Shown here: positions 1-5,127 of the stretch, piece by piece
How positions within the stretch are numbered: position 1 is the stretch's first letter
Layout: every line of letters begins with the position of its first letter
From: Lachnospiraceae bacterium UBA3821
GTDB taxonomy: Bacteria; Bacillota; Clostridia; Lachnospirales; Lachnospiraceae
Direction: 5' to 3'
Length of the DNA stretch: 5,127 bases
Assembly: GCA_002368865.1 (NCBI GenBank)
Contig: DFDT01000142.1
Span: 1-5,127 of the forward strand
Made by a program: the position numbers and the translations under genes
The notes under the pieces: model-generated
Databases searched by the model: none
What the model was told of the DNA's origin: nothing
Seen by the model: the letters and a program-made list of their open reading frames with translations, nothing else

Positions 1-587
1 GGTCCGTAGTTGTTGGAACAGTTCGTGATATTCGCCGGGAAATGATAGGTGTCCATATAGGCCTTTACCAGCATGTCCGAACTTGCCTTGCTGGCGGAAT
101 AGGGACTGTGCGGATCGTAGGGGGAAGTCTCATAGAAAAATGCCGTATCGTCCTCCGGCAGACTTCCGTATACTTCATCCGTAGAAACATGCAGGAATTT
201 CTTGCCCTCCTTGAAGCTGCCGTTCGGCAGTTCCCATGCTGCTTTCGCACAGTTCAGCATGACTGCCGTTCCCAGTACATTGGTCTGCACAAACACTTCC
301 GGATTTTTAATACTTCTGTCCACATGACTCTCTGCCGCAAAATGTACCACTCTGTCAATGTCATTTTCCGCAAAGATCTTGCTGATCGCATCCTTGTCAC
401 AGATATTTGCCTTGACAAACGTATAGTTGTCACGGTTCTCAATATCCTTCAGATTCTCCAGGTTCCCCGCATAGGTGAGTGCATCCACATTGATGATGCG
501 GATCTCATCCCCATACTTTTTGAACATGTAATGAATGTAGTTTGAGCCGATGAAGCCGGCACCCCCTGTTACCAGATAAGTTCTCAT
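1..587 (-). CDS. rfbB: dTDP-glucose 4,6-dehydratase, N-terminal 195 codons (3' end outside window)
   Basis: Partial gene; translation from ATG 587-585 stays open to base 1. RmlB/RfbB is a cytoplasmic, NAD-dependent extended short-chain dehydrogenase. It converts dTDP-D-glucose to dTDP-4-keto-6-deoxy-D-glucose, the second step to dTDP-L-rhamnose for surface polysaccharides. Seen in the translation: the Rossmann NAD site TGGAGFIGSN at residues 7-16; DALTYAGNLENL at 35-46, typical of RmlB; HFAAESHVDRSI at 82-93; the catalytic STDEVYG at 135-141 (Thr136, Asp137, Glu138); and YDPHSPYSASKAS at 157-169 with the Tyr163-xxx-Lys167 pair. All expected catalytic residues in the visible part are intact. 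The family is usually about 340-350 residues, so roughly 150 are missing beyond the edge. The start is supported by an AAGGAG site 7 bases upstream, and it overlaps the stop of the GGDEF gene by 4 bases. A related NDP-sugar 4,6-dehydratase is the only serious alternative. Confidence 0.95.
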   Translation of the reverse strand, partial: MRTYLVTGGAGFIGSNYIHYMFKKYGDEIRIINVDALTYAGNLENLKDIENRDNYTFVKANICDKDAISKIFAENDIDRVVHFAAESHVDRSIKNPEVFVQTNVLGTAVMLNCAKAAWELPNGSFKEGKKFLHVSTDEVYGSLPEDDTAFFYETSPYDPHSPYSASKASSDMLVKAYMDTYHFPANITNCSNNYG

Positions 588-600
588 GATTCTTCTCCTT
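584..600 (-). promoter_or_regulatory. rfbB ribosome binding site and ATGA stop/start overlap
   Basis: On the minus strand AAGGAG (600-595) sits 7 bases before the rfbB ATG (587-585). The GGDEF stop TGA (586-584) shares bases with that ATG, giving ATGA. The ribosome site lies inside the last codons of the GGDEF gene. This arrangement is typical of translational coupling, so rfbB is probably translated from the same mRNA as the GGDEF gene. Confidence 0.85.
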
Positions 601-2479
601 TATCGTTTGATCTGTTATTTGTTTTTTCCAGTTCCCACCAGCATTTTCCGATGAACTGTGCCGTAATGTAGAGCAGCCCTCTCTCATTGCTGGACCATTT
701 TCGAAATCTTCTGAGTATTTCAAAAGTAACGAGCATCTCACAGCCGTCCTGACCGGAAATCTTTGTGGCATGATAGCCTTCCGTACCCTGAGCCTTTAAT
801 TTATCATATAGTTCAGGAAATTTTTCCTTGAGCGGCAGGGACTGATTCTGGGTATACAGCCCGCTCTCGTCAAAAAGAGCTTTTCCTCTCTCATCCTCCA
901 GATAATCCGCGCGCTGCATCAGGCCGCCGCAATCGCCCATACTGTATTTCAGTTGGTATTCGTCTCCGCCGTACACGGTAATCCGGTCAATATCAAAGCT
1001 CTTCATCAGGTATTGCACCGCATTGTCCAGGCCTTCTCTGGTGCCTCCCGCCATGCGGTTAAAGGTGTCCACAATCTGTCTGCACCGCGCATCATAAGCG
1101 TTTACAGGATATACTTTGGAATCCTTTTGTTCGGTGGAATACAGATGGAAATCTTTATGTTTTTCTTCCACGTAAATTATATAACGGTTTTTCCCTTTCG
1201 CCTTGGCAAGATACAGGCACTTATCGGCAAGCTTAAACAATTCCTCATAATCGGATGCATCCTTAGGATACTCCGCAATGCCCGCAGAGGTTGTAACATT
1301 CAATCCTCTGTACATCTCTGCACATTGATATGCGATGGTTTTACGCATCGTCTTTAACATCAGGATAAATTCATCTGCATTCTTCACACGATCCGCAACG
1401 ATCAGGAATTCATCCCCGCCGAATCTGCCGGCGAACCCGCGTCCTGCCATATTATTGTTGATCACTTCCGCAACCTTTGCAATGATCTCGTCTCCGGCCA
1501 GATGCCCGTAACTGTCATTGATATTTTTAAAATCGTCCACATCCAGAATGCACAAAAAAACCGACGCATCCTTGGCATTATCGATTGTCTCCATTGCAAG
1601 CTCTGCAATGGCTCTCTTGTTATACAGACCGGTTCCTCCATCTCTGGCATAGACGCTCTTATAATATTTCTCCTCGCTTTTAGCCTCCTTGCATACAGTG
1701 ATCGTGGCAACAAACAGTTCTTTGCGGTTGTCATGGTATGCCGCACTCCCTCGCAACAGCAGGTATCCCCTGTCCAGCCCGAACAGGCGGCTGTCTACTT
1801 CCATCTCCACATCCATATTCTCCATACGATTGGTCAGATGGTCGCACAGCGTTTCAAACTCCGCTTTCTGTTTAAAGGAGTAATCCGGGCAGGTGGCTAT
1901 CTCTTCCCGGAAGTCTTCCAGCTTTTTGGCGAACAGATCATTGCTCCGATTATTGATATACTCATAGATGGAGATCATACCGTCACTGTAACGGTATTCA
2001 AAATACATCTTGTCACTGAGGGACATAAGCTTACGGTATTTCTCCACCCGTCCCTTTGTCAGATCATACAAATGTCCGATGCGGATAATATCGATCAGCT
2101 CCACATCCACGCAGGGCATATCCTCCCATTCTCTCTCATGCTTTGAGAACTTTGCGTATACATACCGGTATTTTTCATCTCCGCCCTGCATACGAAAAGT
2201 CACGCACTGCGGCTCGCCGGTTTCATGGACATCAGCCAAGGCCTTCCTGACACAGTCTGCGTCCTCCGGATGCGCAAGCCCCGGAAAGGGCAGCGCGGAA
2301 AGCCTTTTCAGGAAAGCATATATGCTCTCGTCCGCATTCATGATCGTATCGTCACTCTTCAACGAAAGCTTCCCATGTCCAAAGGAGAGTGTATCTTCCG
2401 ATTCCGGATAAAAATCTGTCACATTCTCTGCCACGTTCTTCATCCCCCACTGTTTATAACTGTCTTCTTTTCTCCGCAT
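584..2479 (-). CDS. PAS-like/GGDEF/GAF-like protein, predicted diguanylate cyclase
   Basis: A 631-residue protein with no hydrophobic segment, so cytoplasmic. GGDEF enzymes join two GTP into the second messenger c-di-GMP. Residues about 30-135 resemble a PAS_3-type sensor (HPEDADCVRKAL at 70-81, then alternating strands). Residues about 150-265 look like a second, more divergent PAS-like region. The GGDEF domain spans about 276-437: DGGTGLYNKR at 280-289, LDVDDFKNIND at 312-322 with metal ligand Asp313, substrate residues Asn321 and Asp330, the signature FGGDEF at 353-358, and the closing LAKAKGKNRY at 424-433. The active site is intact, so catalysis is expected. The inhibitory I-site RxxD is absent: the matching positions 345-348 read AGRG. 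Residues about 455-615 are probably a GAF-like domain, an assignment from general pattern only. No EAL or HD-GYP domain is present. The ATG at 2479 is the first possible start, because the in-frame codons before it are GGA and the TAA of the upstream gene. Met13 (2443) is an alternative start. Confidence 0.94.
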   Translation of the reverse strand: MRRKEDSYKQWGMKNVAENVTDFYPESEDTLSFGHGKLSLKSDDTIMNADESIYAFLKRLSALPFPGLAHPEDADCVRKALADVHETGEPQCVTFRMQGGDEKYRYVYAKFSKHEREWEDMPCVDVELIDIIRIGHLYDLTKGRVEKYRKLMSLSDKMYFEYRYSDGMISIYEYINNRSNDLFAKKLEDFREEIATCPDYSFKQKAEFETLCDHLTNRMENMDVEMEVDSRLFGLDRGYLLLRGSAAYHDNRKELFVATITVCKEAKSEEKYYKSVYARDGGTGLYNKRAIAELAMETIDNAKDASVFLCILDVDDFKNINDSYGHLAGDEIIAKVAEVINNNMAGRGFAGRFGGDEFLIVADRVKNADEFILMLKTMRKTIAYQCAEMYRGLNVTTSAGIAEYPKDASDYEELFKLADKCLYLAKAKGKNRYIIYVEEKHKDFHLYSTEQKDSKVYPVNAYDARCRQIVDTFNRMAGGTREGLDNAVQYLMKSFDIDRITVYGGDEYQLKYSMGDCGGLMQRADYLEDERGKALFDESGLYTQNQSLPLKEKFPELYDKLKAQGTEGYHATKISGQDGCEMLVTFEILRRFRKWSSNERGLLYITAQFIGKCWWELEKTNNRSNDKGEES

Positions 2480-2485
2480 TCCTTA
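2480..2485 (-). promoter_or_regulatory. lysozyme stop / GGDEF start junction with ribosome site abutting the ATG
   Basis: The minus strand reads TAC-TAA-GGA-ATG. The lysozyme stop TAA (2485-2483) supplies part of a purine run, AAGGA (2484-2480), which touches the GGDEF ATG with no spacer. Normal Shine-Dalgarno spacing is about 5-9 bases, so independent initiation here should be poor. Restart by ribosomes that have just finished the lysozyme is more likely. The later ATG at 2443-2441 has a G-run (2448-2444), also with no spacer, and is not clearly better. Confidence 0.55.
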
Positions 2486-5127
2486 GTACGCCAGATAACT
2501 GATATCCATATCCACATTTCCGGTGATGCCGCTCACCCGGCCGGTCGCTTTATACTGCCACATATCGTATCTTCCCGCATAGGTGGGAGAAGCCGCATAC
2601 TGTGCCAGCCAGATCTTATAACTGCTGAGCTGCCCGGGATCCAGTTTTTCCTCCAACCAGTTTTTATTCGCATAGATGCCCGCCGAGTAGCCACCGGACT
2701 GAATGGTCGCGCAGAATGCCTTACATACCGCTGTCCGGGAGCTCTTGTCCAATCCGTCCGCACGTCCCTTATTGCCGGAAGCACCGCTGTACTCCACATC
2801 CAGGAAGATCGGATACGTGATCTTATATCCCTTTACCGCATCCAACACAAAGGATGCCTCCTGTACCGCCTCGACCTCGTCCACAGCCTGGCTGAAGAAG
2901 TACACTCCCACTTTCAGTCCCGCCGAGGTAGCTCCCTTAATATTCTGTTCGAACTTAGAGTCGATGACCAGCGATCCCTGAGTATATCCCCTGTATCCGC
3001 AACGGATGATCACATAGGAAACGCCGGAATTCTTCACCGCATTCCAGTCAATCGATGCATTGTGTTTGGAAACGTCGATTCCCATGGTGCCGGAATCTGC
3101 CCGGAGTACGCCCTCACTGGTAAAGGTGTACTTTGCCCCCTGGATCACCTGTTCTCCGGTCACTTTGTTTCCGTTTTTATCAAAGAAATAAACATTGCCG
3201 TCTATCGTCTGCCATCCTGTGTACTTCGCTTCGCCCTTCTTGAAGAACCTGGTGCCATCCTTGTAATAATCCGCATAAACCGCAAGTCTGTAGGTACCAT
3301 TCTCCAACACATACAGCTGATTGCCATCCTTGTCTTTCAAGGCTGTACTGGTGTCGGTCTTCGGGTGATTTTTCACCGTTACCGCACAGGTAGCGGATGC
3401 ACCTGCCACCGTGACCTTGATCTCTGCGCTTCCCTCTTTTACGCCTGTGATCTTCACTGTCTGACCATCTATGGTCACAGTGGCCACATTGGTATCAGAG
3501 GAAACCGCACTTAACGCTGCCGAGGAAACATTTCCGTTGACCTTAAGTGTTACCGGCTCTCCGATGAAGACTTTCTCCGAAGTCTTTTCCAGGCTCAGCC
3601 CGGCCATAGCAGTCACTTTCACTGTGATCTTAACAGAAGGTGCTGTTGCCAGCGGATTGTCACTGTAATTTGCGGAAACCGTAATCTCTGCATCGCCGGT
3701 CGCTACGCCGTTCACCGTAACCTTGCCATTTTCATCCACCGTGGCGGTTGCGATTCCTGTATTGTTGCTGTCTGCTTTATAAACCAGCTTCCTTCCGCTC
3801 TCAAAACCGCTTGGCGTAATTTGTGTGGTCTTGCTCTCCTGCACATACAGACTGACCGTTGCAGGATTCACAGCTAACGTTCCTGCCACAGGCGTCGCCT
3901 CCACCGTCACGGCGCACTCAGCCGCATATGTTTTGACGGCGTTTCCGCCGGATACATCGGTGGTTGTGGTAGTCACCGTGCAGGTAATCTTTGTACTCCC
4001 TGCCGCAACAGCAGTCACCGCACCGTTTCCGTCCACAGTCGCCACAGCGGGATTACTGCTGGCCCATGCGGTGGCCGTCACATTAGTCAGCGAATGGTCT
4101 GCACTCAACTGCAAGGTCTGTCCCGCCTTTAAGCTTGCCGTGGTCTGGCTCAGCCTGATTTCATTATCCATACGCAGAAAAGCACCTGCAAACGCAACCG
4201 TCAGCGGATCCACAATACTGCTTTTGCTGATCTCCACATAAGTGTTCACTACTTCCGTGCTGGCTACCCACTCCACCGTATCTGTCAAGGTTGACTCCAC
4301 AACCGGTGTTACCTTTTTCTGCTCCTCCGTAGCCACATTGATCTGTGACTCCGTCTTCACTTCATCGGAGACATCTATCTTTTTATAGGCGATATCTTTC
4401 TTCACTTCCGCCGTGATCTCGCCCGCAGGTACGGTGTAGTCTGCATACTTCTCCCCGTTCAATTCATCCACTTTGATCTTGTAATCTCCCGGAGTGATGC
4501 CTTTTTTATAGATGATACCGTCCATATCATCATCGCTCCAGATTTCCGACTTCTTATCCGGTGTTGTGACCGTAACGGAAAACGGAACGTTGGAGATCAG
4601 TTTTTTACTGCTGCTGTTGACAAACTTGATCTTGAGATCCTTTTGAATAGACACGGTATTCAGCGAAACCGTCACTTTCTTGCTGTAATTCACTTCCTGA
4701 TATCCGGTTTTTCCTTTTTCCGCATCCTCCTGTTGCTGGCGCAGCTTAAGCGCCTCCTGACGTGCGATCGTCGCATCCGCCACAGCTAACAGCCCCTGAT
4801 CTCCCACAATATCGATCCCATCCAACTGATTTCCTACCGTTCCCAATGCAGCCACCTGTTTCCCAACCGCACGGGATTGCAAAAAGACTGCACCTGTTAT
4901 GATCATGAGGATCACAACACATACGCCCGCTGCCAGGATTGCACCGCCGCCCAAAAGGCTCTTTATGTCATCGCTTTCTTCATCATTGGTGATCTCTTCT
5001 ATGTCGTAGTACCGGTCTTCCGCTCCATCCACTTCATCGTCTTCATAATACGCTTCATCAGACTCGTAATACTCCTCCTCCGGAATCTCTTCCTCTTCAG
5101 ACTCGTAATACTCTTCCTCCGGCTCCT
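2483..5127 (-). CDS. Membrane-anchored GH25 lysozyme with Big_2 Ig-like domains (5' end outside window)
   Basis: 880 residues are visible, counted from the first full codon at 5125. Order: an acidic tail (1-54) with repeated EEEYYES; one membrane helix (about 58-82, core AGVCVVILMIITGAVFL); a short polar, possibly coiled stretch (117-136); a Cna-B/SpaA-like beta domain (about 144-251); three bacterial Ig-like Big_2 domains (about 322-408, 415-504, 508-584); a choline-binding-like wall-binding stretch (about 601-676, GWQTIDGNVYFFDKNG); and a C-terminal GH25 muramidase domain (about 680-880). GH25 enzymes cut the MurNAc-GlcNAc beta-1,4 bond of peptidoglycan. The key acids are present: Asp684 in GIDVSKHN, Asp776 and Glu778 in FLDVEYS, and the terminal NVDMDIS. 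The helix would anchor the protein with its enzyme outside the cell. The frame stays open and equally acidic above a GTG at 5032, so that GTG is unlikely to be the start. The product is a cell-wall remodelling enzyme rather than a phage endolysin, judging by the anchor, the Ig-like stalk and the polysaccharide-operon context. Confidence 0.93.
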   Translation of the reverse strand, partial: EPEEEYYESEEEEIPEEEYYESDEAYYEDDEVDGAEDRYYDIEEITNDEESDDIKSLLGGGAILAAGVCVVILMIITGAVFLQSRAVGKQVAALGTVGNQLDGIDIVGDQGLLAVADATIARQEALKLRQQQEDAEKGKTGYQEVNYSKKVTVSLNTVSIQKDLKIKFVNSSSKKLISNVPFSVTVTTPDKKSEIWSDDDMDGIIYKKGITPGDYKIKVDELNGEKYADYTVPAGEITAEVKKDIAYKKIDVSDEVKTESQINVATEEQKKVTPVVESTLTDTVEWVASTEVVNTYVEISKSSIVDPLTVAFAGAFLRMDNEIRLSQTTASLKAGQTLQLSADHSLTNVTATAWASSNPAVATVDGNGAVTAVAAGSTKITCTVTTTTTDVSGGNAVKTYAAECAVTVEATPVAGTLAVNPATVSLYVQESKTTQITPSGFESGRKLVYKADSNNTGIATATVDENGKVTVNGVATGDAEITVSANYSDNPLATAPSVKITVKVTAMAGLSLEKTSEKVFIGEPVTLKVNGNVSSAALSAVSSDTNVATVTIDGQTVKITGVKEGSAEIKVTVAGASATCAVTVKNHPKTDTSTALKDKDGNQLYVLENGTYRLAVYADYYKDGTRFFKKGEAKYTGWQTIDGNVYFFDKNGNKVTGEQVIQGAKYTFTSEGVLRADSGTMGIDVSKHNASIDWNAVKNSGVSYVIIRCGYRGYTQGSLVIDSKFEQNIKGATSAGLKVGVYFFSQAVDEVEAVQEASFVLDAVKGYKITYPIFLDVEYSGASGNKGRADGLDKSSRTAVCKAFCATIQSGGYSAGIYANKNWLEEKLDPGQLSSYKIWLAQYAASPTYAGRYDMWQYKATGRVSGITGNVDMDISYLAY
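5061..5122 (-). repeat. 39-base in-frame tandem repeat encoding PEEEYYES
   Basis: The 23 bases at 5061-5083 and 5100-5122 match at 22 positions (the mismatch is C5075 versus T5114), with a 39-base period. Each copy encodes P-E-E-E-Y-Y-E-S on the minus strand, in the cytoplasmic tail of the lysozyme. The second copy lies 5 bases from the window edge, so more copies may follow upstream. A 39-base unit keeps the frame, so copy-number change would lengthen or shorten the tail by 13 residues without breaking the gene. Confidence 0.8.

Noticed and set aside
42..545. A 167-codon plus-strand open frame opposite rfbB
   Set aside because: It is the codon-aligned antisense of a clearly conserved dehydratase sequence, with no family signature of its own.
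600..720. An internal promoter for rfbB within the end of the GGDEF gene
   Set aside because: I saw no convincing -35/-10 pair with proper spacing on the minus strand; the overlap suggests a shared transcript.
953..2146. Plus-strand open frames at 953-1357 and 1502-2146 opposite the GGDEF gene
   Set aside because: They have the same antisense register and codon-bias explanation, lie opposite well-recognised GGDEF and PAS-like coding sequence, and have no recognisable motif.
2483..2485. Stop-codon readthrough giving a lysozyme-GGDEF fusion
   Set aside because: The frames do match, but the lysozyme C-terminus should be outside the membrane while GGDEF needs cytoplasmic GTP. TAA is also the least leaky stop, and no readthrough structure is evident.
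2486..3088. GH25 domain as a prophage endolysin
   Set aside because: The domain belongs to a membrane-anchored protein with an Ig-like stalk in an operon with rfbB. No holin or phage structural gene is nearby.
2225..3514. A 429-codon open frame on the plus strand spanning the lysozyme/GGDEF junction
   Set aside because: It lies codon-on-codon antisense to the two real genes (same register). In that register stops arise only opposite TTA, CTA and TCA codons, which these genes seldom use. Its translation is rich in His, Ile and Arg and shows no domain.
3825..4241. A hydrophobic plus-strand open frame that looks like a membrane protein
   Set aside because: It lies opposite the Thr/Ala/Val-rich Ig-like domains. 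Complementing those low-complexity codons produces Val/Ala/Thr-rich peptide by composition alone.
5030..5032. GTG as the start of the lysozyme gene
   Set aside because: The frame continues without a stop to the window edge with the same acidic, Tyr-rich composition, and no Shine-Dalgarno sequence is well placed before the GTG. The gene is treated as cut by the window.

Overview
The window is a dense, single-strand gene cluster. Three protein genes, all on the minus strand, fill essentially all 5,127 bases. Read in the direction of transcription (high to low coordinates) they are: (1) a membrane-anchored, multi-domain cell-wall lysozyme of glycoside hydrolase family 25 (GH25), whose 5' end lies beyond base 5127; (2) a soluble GGDEF-domain protein, predicted diguanylate cyclase, of 631 residues; (3) the first 195 codons of rfbB/rmlB, dTDP-glucose 4,6-dehydratase, which runs off the window at base 1.

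The genes are packed as one operon. Only 3 bases separate the lysozyme stop (TAA, 2485-2483) from the GGDEF start (ATG, 2479). The GGDEF stop and the rfbB start overlap as ATGA (587-584), with a good Shine-Dalgarno sequence just before it. There is no intergenic space for a terminator or a dedicated promoter. The operon promoter must lie above base 5127 and its end below base 1. I see no RNA gene, mobile element, CRISPR array or attachment site.

The organism is most likely a Gram-positive Clostridia member, probably Lachnospiraceae-like. The reasons are purine-rich AAGGAG-type ribosome sites, moderate GC content by eye, and a GH25 protein with an acidic cytoplasmic tail, one membrane helix, bacterial Ig-like (Big_2) domains and choline-binding-like wall repeats. 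This is inference from architecture; no rRNA or other phylogenetic marker is present.

As a system, rfbB supplies the dTDP-4-keto-6-deoxyglucose intermediate for dTDP-rhamnose, and so points to a surface-polysaccharide locus. The lysozyme would cut or remodel peptidoglycan outside the membrane. The GGDEF protein would make c-di-GMP in the cytoplasm in response to signals sensed by its PAS-like and GAF-like regions. The unusual points are a signalling enzyme translationally coupled between a wall hydrolase and a sugar-nucleotide gene, and a Tyr-Tyr-studded acidic repeat tail on the cytoplasmic side of the lysozyme.
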